A DNA stretch of 64,000 nt, taken from contig CALWIU010000067.1 in the NCBI GenBank assembly GCA_944380845.1, positions 20,328-84,327 of the forward strand. The letters are read 5' to 3'. This DNA is from an uncultured Clostridia bacterium (lineage in GTDB: Bacteria > Bacillota > Clostridia > Oscillospirales > Acutalibacteraceae). The notes beneath the pieces were generated by a model. That model was not told the DNA's origin. It worked only from the letters and a program-made list of their open reading frames with translations, and searched no databases. Below, piece by piece: positions 50,612 through 59,808 of the stretch (position 1 is the first letter of the stretch; each line of letters opens with the position of its first letter). The position numbers and the translations under genes were made by a program.

Positions 50612-51243
50612 ATGTCAAAATATTCGTCCGCACCTTCCGGGCGCGAGCTTTCTCTATATGGCTTGGCTGGAGGCGGTCAGGTGTTCGGTTACAGCCTGAT
50701 CGTTGGCTATCTTAGTTATTATTCCATCAATGTGCTGCTTATCGATCCGAAAACCGTGGGACTTTTGCTGCTGGTGCAGGGGCTGTGGGATGTGGTGAAC
50801 AACCCGCTTGCCGGGCTTCTATTAGACCGGCGGCGGGGGAAGGAAAAAGCTCCTCCGGTTTTACGAAAATGCACGCTTCCATTGTCTGTCTGTACGGCAT
50901 TGCTTTTCAGTGGCGCGTATTTGCTGCGGGGCATCAGCGCAGGAACAGACGCGAAGGTCTGGTATCTTGCCGTGGTTTGGTTTCTTTGGGAGATTTTATA
51001 TACCATAACAGATGTCGCGTTCTGGTCCTTATCTGCTACGGTTTCCGGTGCACAGGCGGATCGGCTTGCCGCGCAAAAGCGTGTTGCTTTTTTCCAGACG
51101 ATCGGTGGCAGTTTCCCTGCGTTGCTGGTGCCGCTCGGCTTGGACGGCTGACTGCGGAGGAAGAGCAGAAGATGCAGGATGAGCTGAAGACACGCAGAAA
51201 AACACGGGGCGCGGCAGAAGAAACGCAGCCGGGGCTGTTGTGA
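50612..51243 (+). pseudogene. GPH/MFS sugar:cation symporter remnant with internal deletion
   Basis: ATG at 50612, preceded by AGAGGAG, opens a normal GPH-family N-terminus of about 179 residues with four or five helices (LSLYGLAGGGQVFGYSLIVGYL, VQGLWDVVNNPLAGLLLDR, DVAFWSLSATVSGAQADR). It stops at 51151. In another frame the sequence then continues at once with a typical charged C-terminal tail (LTAEEEQKMQDELKTRRKT) and ends at 51243. Whole GPH transporters have about 450-500 residues, so roughly 250-280 codons of the middle and second half are missing and the frame is shifted. The gene cannot make a working carrier. Confidence 0.82.
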
Positions 51244-51257
51244 GATCTTGAGATAAA

Positions 51258-51302
51258 AACCACCCCCATGGAAGCAAAAATACAGCTTCCGTGGGAGTGG
51301 TT
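51258..51302. terminator. bidirectional terminator
   Basis: A 17-bp stem with one mismatch and one wobble (51258-51274 with 51286-51302) and an 11-nt loop lies between the convergent transporter remnant and tadA. T-rich stretches flank both sides. Confidence 0.7.
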
Positions 51303-51363
51303 CACTTTTCTGTCATTCGTTGCTGACAGCTTGTTTTCTGACAATCCTTTGGCTGTCGAACCG

Positions 51364-51807
51364 TTATTTGCGCAGGGAGCGGAAAAAGCCGGATAGCAAA
51401 GCGGCGCATTCTTTTTCCAGAATGCCGCCTTCCGTCAGAGGACGGTATGCGGAAGGGAGGGCAAACAAATCAATGACCGAGCCGGCAGCGCCCATTTTTT
51501 TGTCGTATGCGCCGAAATAGACTTTTTCAATGCGGGCGTTGATAATGGCGCCTGCACACATCGGACAGGGTTCCAGCGTCACATATAGTTCGCAGCCGGG
51601 CAGCCGCCAGCCGCCGAGGGCTTTACAGGCAGCGTCGATGGCTTCTATTTCCGCATGGTACAATGCGTTCTTGCCTTTTTCCCTGCGGTTCCTGCCGCAG
51701 GCGATCACCTGTTCGCCTCTTATGATGACTGCGCCGACCGGTACTTCTCCCTCTTGCGCCGCCTCTTTTGCCAAAAGAATGGCACGGCGCATATTTTCTT
51801 CTTTCAT
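51364..51807 (-). CDS. tadA: tRNA-specific adenosine deaminase
   Basis: This 147-residue enzyme converts A34 to inosine in tRNA-Arg(ACG). The zinc site is complete: His51-Ala-Glu53 (the catalytic proton shuttle) and Pro80-Cys81-x2-Cys84 (PCPMC). VPVGAVII, GRNRRE, LYVTLEPCPMCAGAI and FGAYDKKMGAAGSVIDL match TadA. ATG at 51807 overlaps the CPBP stop (TGATG). The frame is open far upstream, but that region is coding in another frame. Confidence 0.93.
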   Translation of the reverse strand: MKEENMRRAILLAKEAAQEGEVPVGAVIIRGEQVIACGRNRREKGKNALYHAEIEAIDAACKALGGWRLPGCELYVTLEPCPMCAGAIINARIEKVYFGAYDKKMGAAGSVIDLFALPSAYRPLTEGGILEKECAALLSGFFRSLRK

Positions 51808-52862
51808 CAGTTCCACCCCACAAGAGATTCCAGCCAGGGGATTTTGATCATCATCAGGGTTTGACCGATCATATACAGCAAAACCAGAATCATGGGGATG
51901 GTAAGAATAAAGGTTTGATAGCAGATCCTGCTTGGAAGCATGGTGCGATTCGGGAACGGACGGGGCAGCTTTCTCTGTTTGAAAAGAATGGCGAAACAGA
52001 GAATACCGGCAACGATCAACACGCCGCTGACCAATACGGTTACCAGATTGCCCATTGCTTCGTTTTCCCGCGCTGCGATGAGCGAAAGGGTGACGGAAAC
52101 GCCGTTGTTGATCATGTGAATGATGATGGAGGTCCAAAGCGATCCGGAGCGGATCACCGCATAGCCAAGGATGAACCCGGCAAGCAGCGCGAAAGGCGCC
52201 TGCACCATATTTCCGTGCATCAGTGCGAAGACCAGCGAGGACATGGCAAGGGCGAAGGTGTCGCCCCAGCGGCGCAGAGATTGCATAATCACGCCGCGCA
52301 TTGCGAATTCCTCGGCCATGGCGGGAAAAATCACCATTCTTAAATAATAGATGATAATGCCGAAAGCCGAACTGGGTATCGCCGTATCCGTATATAAAAA
52401 TTCCATTCCCGTCATCATCTGGATAAACAGGCTGAGATAAGAGGAAACATAACTGGCCAGCAGAACAAGCCCAATGCCGCCGATCAGAAGAAGCGTTTCG
52501 GTTTTTGCACCGCAAAACGGTTTGTTCAATGGCAGCGGCGGCGCCTTAAGCTGTTTTGTGAACAGATAATAGATGATGGCAAAGGGCAGAATCAGCGCAA
52601 GAAAGGTAATCAACAGATCGATGCTGTATGTCAGGATAAGCGCGCTTTCGGTCCCGTTTGATGTGCCGGACGGATAAATCAGAAAAAACAGTCCGTACAG
52701 CAGATTGGCAAGCAAAAAATACCCGCCTACCGCCGCCGCAGCGCCCCAGCTCAGGCGCTTGATATGCAGTTTTTCCTGATTTTGCTGCATCTGCAAAAAC
52801 TGCTGCTCTGATGGGGCTGCTGTCGATCCATTGTACGGATATTGATTTTGATAAGGATTCAT
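51807..52862 (-). CDS. CPBP family intramembrane glutamic endopeptidase
   Basis: This 351-residue membrane protein begins with a Gln/Tyr/Pro-rich cytoplasmic stretch (about 1-35), then has about eight helices. The CPBP/Abi motifs are present: Glu-Glu-x3-Arg in AEEFAMRGV, the His in LVFALMHGN, and a second small-residue helix (ALLAGFILGYAVIRSGSLW). The family includes CAAX-type prenyl proteases and bacteriocin self-immunity proteins; the substrate here is unknown. ATG at 52862 was chosen because GAGGTG lies 6 bases upstream; a GTG at 52871 is an alternative. It follows secA and overlaps tadA by one base. Confidence 0.88.
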   Translation of the reverse strand: MNPYQNQYPYNGSTAAPSEQQFLQMQQNQEKLHIKRLSWGAAAAVGGYFLLANLLYGLFFLIYPSGTSNGTESALILTYSIDLLITFLALILPFAIIYYLFTKQLKAPPLPLNKPFCGAKTETLLLIGGIGLVLLASYVSSYLSLFIQMMTGMEFLYTDTAIPSSAFGIIIYYLRMVIFPAMAEEFAMRGVIMQSLRRWGDTFALAMSSLVFALMHGNMVQAPFALLAGFILGYAVIRSGSLWTSIIIHMINNGVSVTLSLIAARENEAMGNLVTVLVSGVLIVAGILCFAILFKQRKLPRPFPNRTMLPSRICYQTFILTIPMILVLLYMIGQTLMMIKIPWLESLVGWN

Positions 52863-52890
52863 ATGCTTCACCTCAAAGTGACCGTTTCAG

Positions 52891-52923
52891 GAAAAAACAG
52901 AGCGGGGCAAACCCGTCCCGCTC
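52891..52923 (-). terminator. terminator of secA
   Basis: On the minus strand a 7-bp GC stem (52923-52917 with 52906-52900) is followed by TGTTTTTT, ahead of the CPBP gene. Confidence 0.72.
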
Positions 52924-52933
52924 CCAAGATCCA

Positions 52934-55660
52934 TTATTCGTTCCGTCCGCAGCATTTTTTGTATTTTAATCCGCTGCCGCAGGGACAAGGATCGTTTCTG
53001 CCGGGTTTTTTGGCTTTTTTGACCGGCTCTTTTTTGACCGATCCGTCAGACGAACCACCGGTGGCGGTCACCGTAGGATTGGCTTTTCGCTGGGTGTCTT
53101 TTGCCGAGCGAATGACAGCAGTCAGGATCATCATGACCGTTCCATCCAGAATATTCGCGGTCATTTCGTCAAACATATCAAAGCTGATTTGACGGAAAGC
53201 AATAATGGGATCCTGCTGACCGTAAGCGCGCAACCCAATGCCGCTTTTGAGCTGATCCATGGCGTCGATGTGTTCCATCCAGCGAATATCCACATTTTCC
53301 AGCAGAATCTTCTGTTCCAGCAGCGACATCATTTCCGTACCGTATTCGGCCGTTTTTTCGTCCATGATTCTGTTGGCCTTCGTCAGCAAATAATTCAGAA
53401 TTTCATCGCGGTTATCTTCCGACGGCAGCGTGTCGTTGCCAATGAGCCACGCATATTTGGATTTCAGACCGGCAAGGTTCCAGTCCTTTGCGTGATTGGA
53501 GTGCGGGCAGTACAGATCCATGGCGTCGGTAAAACTGTCATGAATCATCTTGCGGATGGTCTTATCCAGGTCGATGCCGTCCAACACCTGATTGCGCTGA
53601 CCGTAAATTTTTTCTCTTTGCTGGTTCATCACATCGTCGTACTGTAATACATTTTTACGCACGGCGAAGTTGTTGGATTCCACTTTTTTCTGGGCGCTTT
53701 CAATGGAATTGGAGAAAATTTTGGCTTCGATGGGCATATCGCCGATGGATTTGAACGCATCCAGCGTTTTATAGAACCGATCGCCGGCGAAAATGCGCAG
53801 CAGATCGTCTTCCGCCGACAGATAAAACCGGCTTTCACCGGGGTCGCCCTGACGGCCGGAACGGCCGCGAAGCTGATTGTCGATCCGGCGGGATTCATGG
53901 CGTTCCGTGCCGATGATGAACAAACCTCCTGCGGCGCGAACCTTGTCCGCTTCGTCCTTCATCTGCTCTTTGAATTGTGATTCATATTCAGAAAAAACGC
54001 GACGAGCGTTCAGAATTTCCTCATCATCTGTCTCCGCGAAACCGGTGGCTTCGGCAATCAGTTCATCGGGGAATTCTTCTTTTTTCATTTTGGCTCTTGC
54101 CATATACTCGGCATTACCGCCCAAAATAATGTCCGTACCGCGTCCCGCCATATTGGTGGCAATGGTAACGGCACCGAATTTACCGGCCTGTGCAACAATT
54201 TCCGCTTCGCGTTCGTGTTGTTTTGCGTTTAATACCTCATGTTTGACGCCGCTGCGCTTAAGGGCGCGGCTGAGTTTTTCGGATTTTTCAATGCTGATCG
54301 TACCGACCAGAACAGGCTGCCCCTTTTCGTGGCAGGTTTTGATTTGCTCAATAATGGCCTTGAATTTGGCTTCTTCTGTTTTATAGAGCACATCGGGATA
54401 GTCGATGCGGATCATGGGTTTGTTGGTGGGTATCTCCACGCAGTCCAGGTTATAAATCTCCTGAAATTCTTCGCTTTCGGTCATGGCGGTACCGGTCATG
54501 CCGGATAATTTGTGATATAGACGGAAATAGTTCTGGAAGGTAATGGTCGCCAGTGTGCGGCTTTCATGGCGGACATTCACATTTTCTTTCGCTTCGATCG
54601 CCTGATGCAGGCCGTCGGAATAGCGTCTGCCCAGCATGATGCGTCCGGTGAACTCATCAACGATCAAAACTTCGCCGTCCTGCACCACATAATCAATATC
54701 GCGCTGCATAACGCCGTGGGCTTTCAGCGCCTGATTCAGGTGATGCTGTAAAGTCAGGTTCTCAGCATCCATTAAATTTTCCAGATTAAAATATTGTTCT
54801 GCTTTTGCAATACCGGTTTTGGTCAGGGTGGCTGTTTTTGCCTTTTCATCGACAACATAATCGCCTTTATCGGCCATTTCCTCTTCCGATGATGTTTTGC
54901 TGTCGATCTCGGTGACTTTGACCATTTTCAGGCGTTTGACAAAATCATCGGCGATTTTATACAAGTCGGTGGATTTATCACCTCTGCCGGAAATAATCAG
55001 CGGGGTTCTTGCCTCATCGATCAGGATCGAGTCCACTTCGTCGACGATGGCAAAGGCATGGCCGCGCTGCACCCGGTTTTCTTTGTAAGTAACCATGTTG
55101 TCACGCAGGTAGTCAAAGCCCATTTCGTTATTGGTACCGTAAGTAATATCGGCATGATAAGCGTTTTTGCGTTCTTCGTTGGTCTTTTCATGGATAATCA
55201 GACCCACAGAAAGCCCCAAAAAGCGGTATACTTTGCCCATCCATTCCGAGTCGCGCTTGGCAAGATAGTCGTTTACCGTGACAATATGGACGCCCTCACC
55301 GGTCAGTGCATTCAGATAGGCCGGAAGAGTCGCCACCAGCGTTTTTCCTTCACCGGTTTTCATTTCGGCGATTCTGCCCTGGTGCAGGATAATTCCGCCC
55401 ATGAGCTGTACCGGGAAGTGTTTCATGCCCAAAACGCGCCAGGAAGCTTCCCGGCAGACGGCAAAGGCTTCCGGCAGAATATCATCGGTTGTTTCGCCGT
55501 TTTTCAGGCGTTCTTTAAATTCATCGGTTTTTTCCCGCAGTTGGGCGTCGGTCATTGCGGCGTAGGTGTCCTCCATGGCAAGGATCTTGTCCACAGTGGG
55601 TTTGATTCGTTTGATTTCCCGGGAAGAATAATCCCCGAAAAGTTTGGAAAATATGGACAT
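52934..55660 (-). CDS. secA: preprotein translocase ATPase SecA
   Basis: This 908-residue motor pushes preproteins through SecYEG. It has the DEAD-type motor 1 (Walker [17 protein letters not shown] near residue 105, [19 protein letters not shown]), the preprotein cross-linking domain, motor 2 ([55 protein letters not shown]), the helical wing/scaffold, and a C-terminal zinc-binding SecB/ribosome motif ([13 protein letters not shown]). Length is normal. It has its own promoter and terminator. Confidence 0.97.
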   Translation of the reverse strand: MSIFSKLFGDYSSREIKRIKPTVDKILAMEDTYAAMTDAQLREKTDEFKERLKNGETTDDILPEAFAVCREASWRVLGMKHFPVQLMGGIILHQGRIAEMKTGEGKTLVATLPAYLNALTGEGVHIVTVNDYLAKRDSEWMGKVYRFLGLSVGLIIHEKTNEERKNAYHADITYGTNNEMGFDYLRDNMVTYKENRVQRGHAFAIVDEVDSILIDEARTPLIISGRGDKSTDLYKIADDFVKRLKMVKVTEIDSKTSSEEEMADKGDYVVDEKAKTATLTKTGIAKAEQYFNLENLMDAENLTLQHHLNQALKAHGVMQRDIDYVVQDGEVLIVDEFTGRIMLGRRYSDGLHQAIEAKENVNVRHESRTLATITFQNYFRLYHKLSGMTGTAMTESEEFQEIYNLDCVEIPTNKPMIRIDYPDVLYKTEEAKFKAIIEQIKTCHEKGQPVLVGTISIEKSEKLSRALKRSGVKHEVLNAKQHEREAEIVAQAGKFGAVTIATNMAGRGTDIILGGNAEYMARAKMKKEEFPDELIAEATGFAETDDEEILNARRVFSEYESQFKEQMKDEADKVRAAGGLFIIGTERHESRRIDNQLRGRSGRQGDPGESRFYLSAEDDLLRIFAGDRFYKTLDAFKSIGDMPIEAKIFSNSIESAQKKVESNNFAVRKNVLQYDDVMNQQREKIYGQRNQVLDGIDLDKTIRKMIHDSFTDAMDLYCPHSNHAKDWNLAGLKSKYAWLIGNDTLPSEDNRDEILNYLLTKANRIMDEKTAEYGTEMMSLLEQKILLENVDIRWMEHIDAMDQLKSGIGLRAYGQQDPIIAFRQISFDMFDEMTANILDGTVMMILTAVIRSAKDTQRKANPTVTATGGSSDGSVKKEPVKKAKKPGRNDPCPCGSGLKYKKCCGRNE

Positions 55661-55711
55661 AGAAAAAGGTTCCTTTCCTTCTTTTCAAAAAATATAAGTA
55701 TACAAAAAAGC

Positions 55712-55740
55712 AGTATACCACATTTATTTGATAAAATCAA
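55712..55740 (-). promoter_or_regulatory. promoter of secA
   Basis: On the minus strand a -35 TTGATT (55740-55735), a 17-bp spacer and a -10 TATACT (55717-55712) lie 52 bases before the secA start. Confidence 0.75.
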
Positions 55741-55757
55741 ATCAGAAACGCAGAAAA

Positions 55758-56435
55758 TTAAAAAACAGCTTTTTCGGTAAAGGGACAGATGTCGAGAAGC
55801 GGACAATGGGAACAGTCGGGATTTTGCGCGCGGCAATAGGCTCTGCCGTGCAGCACGCAGCGGTGGCAGAACGAATTGCTTTCTTCAGGCGGCAGCAGTT
55901 CGCGCAGGTGTTTTTCAACTTTCAGCGGGTCGCGGCTGTTGGTCAGCCCCCAGCGGCCGCTCAGCCGGATCACATGGGTGTCGGCAACGACAGCAGGTTT
56001 TCCGTATACATCCCCGACGATGAGATTCGCGGTTTTTCTTCCAACACCGGGCAGTGTCGTCAGTTCTTCTATGCTGTCTGGCACTTTGCCGCCGTAGCGG
56101 GTCAGGATTCCTTGTGCCATGCCGATAATATCCTTTGCCTTTTGACGGAAAAAGCCGCAGGAATGAATGATACGCTCAATATCGGATACATTGGCATTGG
56201 CGTATTCTTCTAATGTTTTATATTTGGAAAAAAGCGCCGGCGTGACCAGATTGACCCGCGCGTCGGTGCATTGCGCGGACAACCGTGTGGCGACCAGAAG
56301 TTCAAAAGGATTTTCGCTTTCCAGCGAACAGATCGCTTCCGGATAGACTTCTTTCAGCGCATTCATGATTTCGATGGCTTTTTCCGGCGCGGAAAAAGGC
56401 GCGGCGGCGGGCTTTGTTGCAACTTTTGTACTCAT
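55758..56435 (-). CDS. nth: endonuclease III
   Basis: This 225-residue base-excision glycosylase/AP lyase removes oxidised pyrimidines. The helix-hairpin-helix LPGVGRKTANLIVG is followed by the catalytic Asp in VVADTHVIRLSGRWGL; the catalytic Lys lies in the second half of the hairpin (GVGRKTA). The C-terminal [4Fe-4S] Cys set is present (FCHRCVLHGRAYCRAQNPDCSHCPLLDIC region). ATG at 56435 has AAAGGAG upstream; an earlier in-frame start at 56465 lacks one. Confidence 0.95.
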   Translation of the reverse strand: MSTKVATKPAAAPFSAPEKAIEIMNALKEVYPEAICSLESENPFELLVATRLSAQCTDARVNLVTPALFSKYKTLEEYANANVSDIERIIHSCGFFRQKAKDIIGMAQGILTRYGGKVPDSIEELTTLPGVGRKTANLIVGDVYGKPAVVADTHVIRLSGRWGLTNSRDPLKVEKHLRELLPPEESNSFCHRCVLHGRAYCRAQNPDCSHCPLLDICPFTEKAVF

Positions 56436-56452
56436 ACTTTCTCCTTTAACAA

Positions 56453-56488
56453 AGAAAGGCTGCATCCGACGCGGCGGGCGCAGCCTTT
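56453..56488 (-). terminator. terminator between secreted-protein gene and nth
   Basis: On the minus strand an imperfect stem with ends AAAGGCTGC/GCAGCCTTT (about 56488-56453) is followed by CTTTGTT. It lies only about 20 bases before nth, so it could also act as an attenuator. Confidence 0.6.
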
Positions 56489-56694
56489 TGCTTTACGCGC
56501 TGTGATAAACACAATCGGCTTCGGTCGTGTGTCATGCGTAAATGGTGGTAAAAACAGACTTTTGATAGAAAATCCGAGGTTCTTTTTGATCGCTTTGTTT
56601 TGCCCGAATCGTTTTTAAACCGCTGCTTTCTACGGAAAAGCAGGTGGGTGGACGGGCAGGTCAGCGCCGTCAGACGCCGTCAAGGTCAAAATCG

Positions 56695-57492
56695 TTACAT
56701 GGATTTTTTGATAACAACTGCGGCAACACCGGCAAACGATCCGAAAACAAGAATCGCGCCCAGAATTTTTTTCCAGTTGGTGTTGCTTTCCTGTGAGCTG
56801 TCGGTTTCTCCGTCCGCAGGCAGCGCGACGGAATACATCGGCGTTGTCGTGGAAGGTACGGTATATGTTTGGGTCGTGACCTCGCCGGTCGGTATCTGCG
56901 CAGGCAGCGTGTAAGTGGCCGTGTACTGGTTGTAAGTGATTACGCCGCCGGAAGAACCGGTGTTATAGTTCGGGGTGTATTGCTGCGGCAGCGTCACCGA
57001 TTGATTGTAGGATTGTGCTGTGGTATGTACGGTGGGCGCTTCGGTCGTTGCATTGTTGCCAAGATTTCCAAGGCCATTCAGCAGCCCTTCCAGCGGGTTC
57101 TCGCCGTTGCCGCCAAGACCGCCGAACAAATTCCCCAAACCGCTGCCGATATCAGAGATCACACCGCCGAATCCATCGCTTTCCGGACCGATCAGTGAGG
57201 CGAGCTTTCCTAACAGACCGTCATCCTCATCCAGTCCTTCCAGCCCTTGCAGAATCGTGTCCATATCCAGTCCTTCGATCCGTCCGAGAGCATCGGTCAG
57301 GGCACTCGGGTCAATGGAAACACCGTTCTCCGCTTCATCCAGCATACTGCTGACTTCGGGGGACTGCTGAATCGCGCTTTCAATTTCATCCTGTAAAGAG
57401 AAACTGGAACTATTATCCGCTGCCGACGCGTACATAAACACCGCAGCGACTGTGAAAAGCAGAAGGATCATGCCTGTCATGATTTTTTTCAT
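56695..57492 (-). CDS. secreted protein with C-terminal membrane anchor
   Basis: This 265-residue protein is of no recognised family. A signal peptide (KKIMTGMILLLFTVAAVFMYASA) is followed by an acidic helical region (about 25-90), a Gly/Leu/Asn-rich stretch (SGLGNLFGGLGGNGENPLEGLL), a Thr/Gln/Tyr-rich low-complexity part, and a membrane helix (ILGAILVFGSFAGVAAVVI) with a three-residue basic tail. The architecture repeats that of the 639-residue surface protein at 19878-21797, including the lack of LPXTG. The start at 57492 has GGAAGGGA upstream. The function is unknown. Confidence 0.78.
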   Translation of the reverse strand: MKKIMTGMILLLFTVAAVFMYASAADNSSSFSLQDEIESAIQQSPEVSSMLDEAENGVSIDPSALTDALGRIEGLDMDTILQGLEGLDEDDGLLGKLASLIGPESDGFGGVISDIGSGLGNLFGGLGGNGENPLEGLLNGLGNLGNNATTEAPTVHTTAQSYNQSVTLPQQYTPNYNTGSSGGVITYNQYTATYTLPAQIPTGEVTTQTYTVPSTTTPMYSVALPADGETDSSQESNTNWKKILGAILVFGSFAGVAAVVIKKSM

Positions 57493-57569
57493 ATCTGTTA
57501 TCCCTTCCTTACGATCCTTTCGCCCTTTGGCGCAAAAGCGCGAAAAACAGGGCAATATAATACAGCATT

Positions 57570-57598
57570 ATGTTACCGCATTTTTTGTCTGCTGTCAA
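57570..57598 (-). promoter_or_regulatory. promoter of secreted-protein gene
   Basis: On the minus strand a perfect -35 TTGACA (57598-57593), a 17-bp spacer and a -10 TAACAT (57575-57570) lie 78 bases before the start. Confidence 0.65.
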
Positions 57599-57682
57599 AT
57601 GAAAAAATCGATAAATATCTGTTAAGTAACTGCAAGCATAATGTGAAATCGCTCGGAAAGAAGGAAAACGGTGATCCGGTTC

Positions 57683-57807
57683 TTGCCATACGGACTTTTA
57701 TATGTTACAATCAGATTGCGTTATCGTTTTATGTCGTTTCCTTCGGAAAGTTTTGCTGAAAAAGGCGAAAATTGCGTTTTGCAAAAATAAAAGCGGTATG
57801 CTACAAT
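57683..57807 (+). promoter_or_regulatory. tandem promoters of the PPC-like repeat gene
   Basis: There are two good sites in the same direction: TTGCCA-17-TACAAT (57683-57711) and TTGCAA-17-TACAAT (57779-57807). The second lies 37 bases before the start codon. Confidence 0.6.
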
Positions 57808-57843
57808 AAATCCGAAGATTGTTTTTTGAATGGGGAACAGCTT

Positions 57844-59664
57844 ATGAAACTATCAAAAAGCGTTAAAATCATTTGCTGCTGCGTTCTTCTGCTCGTTTCC
57901 GCAGGGGCTTGCGTTCTGGCTTTTCCCGCTTTGCGCGCCGAAACACCGGTTTCGCCGGAAAATGCGGGTCAGGTTTTGCCGCTGACATCCGGGCTTCGTG
58001 AAAATGGGGCGCTGCTTTCGGCTGACCGGACGCAATTGCCGGTAACAACCGGGGCTGTCAGCACCACCAGCCGTGACGATTTGATGGATGATATTACTTT
58101 TATCTATGAAGATGAAACCGAATCGGTTGATATGGGTGATGATTTTGAAGTTAACGGACTTCGTCCTGCGGGCGGCAGGGTCACGCCGATTTCGCTGAAC
58201 GCTGCGGTCACGGATTCCTTGTGGAACATCAATGATTGCCGCGCGTATTCTTTCACCCTGCAAAACCGCAGCATTGTCCGTCTGGAATTTGACTATACGG
58301 TTTCTGAAGTTGTCGGAACGCCTTGGCGGCTGTATTTGTATGAAGCTTATGCGAAGGATGGCGAAGGAAAAAAAGATTCATACCGCTTCTTGTCTGAACT
58401 GGATGTGACCAGCGCCGAGGCCGGCACCGTGCAGGGGGACAAGGTCGGGCTGTATCCCGGAGAGTATTTGATTTTTGTGGCGGCGGGCGATGTTTGTTCG
58501 GTTGATGAATTTACGCTGCGCCTGGCGTGTTTGGAAAATGTCGCCTGGGAAGCTGAGCCGAACGATACCAAAACACGCTATACCGAACTGCCTCTGAATG
58601 TGCGCACCGGCGGCGCGAGTTCCAGTAAGACCGGCGGCGATGTCGATTGGTTTTTATTTGAACTGCCGGAACGGGGCATTATCAATTTGTCCTTTGAGCA
58701 CAATGATGAACAGCTTCCGCAGGTTGGCTGGCTGGTAACCGTCTTGAATGAGACGGGAGATATTTTATACGACGGCAGATCGTATTATAACAACAAACAG
58801 ATCACAAGCGGTGAGATCGGGCTTGATGCGGGCGTCTATTATGTGCGTGTGACTTCGCACATCCTGTCAACTGTGGATTATTATCTGACCTGTGATTATG
58901 AGCCGATCGATACATATGAAACGGAAATGAACGACACGCCGGAAACGGCGGATGTGCTGCCGCTCAACGGGGAGGAAAGCGGTGTCAGCGGCTCGTTGTC
59001 TGATAAAAATACCCGTCCTGACCGGGATTATTATTGTTTCGCCCCTGAGCGGAACGGCGTCATTTCCTTTTCTTTTATCCATCAGGATTATACGCGCAAC
59101 CGTGACGGCTGGACGATCCGGCTTTTGAATGAAAGCGGTGAAGTGTTGTATGAAACCGTTTCGCGCTGGTGCGATATGGCGGTTACCTCACCGCAGATCG
59201 GTCTTTCGGCAGGAACTTATTACCTTGTGGTGGATGGCGAGGATATGCTGCTGAACAGCGGCACCTATGTGCTCGGCATAACCTATGCGGCGGGCGACAA
59301 TTGGGAAAGCGAGCCGAATAACAGTTCGGAGCAGGCGGACACGCTTGTTCGGAATGAAACGGTTTACGGTACGCTGATCAGCACCGGACTTTCCTATGAT
59401 ACCGATTGGTTTACTTTTGAGCTTACGCAAACTTCTTCGGTGCGGCTGCTTTTTACCCATGAAGCGCAAAGCGAAGCCTATGAAGGCTGGGTGATTGATC
59501 TGTACGATGAAGCAGGCAATCAGATCACCGATCTGCGTTCTTTGTGGTCGGATGCCGAAAAACAGAGCGAGATTTTGCGTCTGGCTCCGGGAAAGTATAC
59601 CGTGCGGGTGGATACAGGCGCACGGTTTACCGATATTCGCTACGGACTTCAGGTGCGGTATTGA
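57844..59664 (+). CDS. secreted protein with PPC-like beta-sandwich repeats
   Basis: This 606-residue exported protein has a signal peptide (KIICCCVLLLVSAGACVLAFPALRA) and a Ser/Thr-rich spacer. Four beta-sandwich repeats of about 115-125 residues follow, resembling bacterial pre-peptidase C-terminal domains. The last three each open with an acidic (E)x-E-x-N-D/N signature (EAEPNDTKTRY, ETEMNDTPETA, ESEPNNSSEQA) and contain a D-W/Y-(F/Y) strand (GGDVDWFLFEL, DRDYYCFAPE, DTDWFTFEL) and an AGxYYVRV-type strand. No peptidase domain, anchor or LPXTG is present, so the protein is all accessory domain. PPC domains bind polysaccharide or calcium in other proteins; the role here is unknown. ATG at 57844 has GGGGAA upstream. 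Confidence 0.8.
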   Translation: MKLSKSVKIICCCVLLLVSAGACVLAFPALRAETPVSPENAGQVLPLTSGLRENGALLSADRTQLPVTTGAVSTTSRDDLMDDITFIYEDETESVDMGDDFEVNGLRPAGGRVTPISLNAAVTDSLWNINDCRAYSFTLQNRSIVRLEFDYTVSEVVGTPWRLYLYEAYAKDGEGKKDSYRFLSELDVTSAEAGTVQGDKVGLYPGEYLIFVAAGDVCSVDEFTLRLACLENVAWEAEPNDTKTRYTELPLNVRTGGASSSKTGGDVDWFLFELPERGIINLSFEHNDEQLPQVGWLVTVLNETGDILYDGRSYYNNKQITSGEIGLDAGVYYVRVTSHILSTVDYYLTCDYEPIDTYETEMNDTPETADVLPLNGEESGVSGSLSDKNTRPDRDYYCFAPERNGVISFSFIHQDYTRNRDGWTIRLLNESGEVLYETVSRWCDMAVTSPQIGLSAGTYYLVVDGEDMLLNSGTYVLGITYAAGDNWESEPNNSSEQADTLVRNETVYGTLISTGLSYDTDWFTFELTQTSSVRLLFTHEAQSEAYEGWVIDLYDEAGNQITDLRSLWSDAEKQSEILRLAPGKYTVRVDTGARFTDIRYGLQVRY

Positions 59665-59715
59665 TGGTTTACCGTATTTAGGAGATAAAAAACAGGAAGA
59701 ATTTTCAAAAAAATC

Positions 59716-59744
59716 TTTTCATGGCGCAAAGAATGTGGTATAAT
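59716..59744 (+). promoter_or_regulatory. promoter of hom-lysC
   Basis: A -35 TTTTCA (59716-59721), a 17-bp spacer and a perfect -10 TATAAT (59739-59744) lie 64 bases before hom. The leader is too short for a lysine riboswitch or T-box. Confidence 0.65.
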
Positions 59745-59808
59745 AAGAATGTTACCCTGATTTGAAATGGGAAAATTCGCGAAATTTAAAAAAACAGGAG
59801 CGAATGCA

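Noticed and set aside
50612-51151. Short complete membrane protein of 179 residues
   Set aside because: The matching C-terminal tail of the same transporter family follows in another frame, which fits an internal deletion better than a natural short protein.
55058-55780. 240-codon plus-strand frame under secA
   Set aside because: Antisense to the highly conserved SecA N-terminal region and promoter.
59665-59808. Possible lysine riboswitch or T-box before hom-lysC
   Set aside because: The transcript leader from the -10 at 59739 is only about 60 bases, too short for either element, and no terminator hairpin is present.
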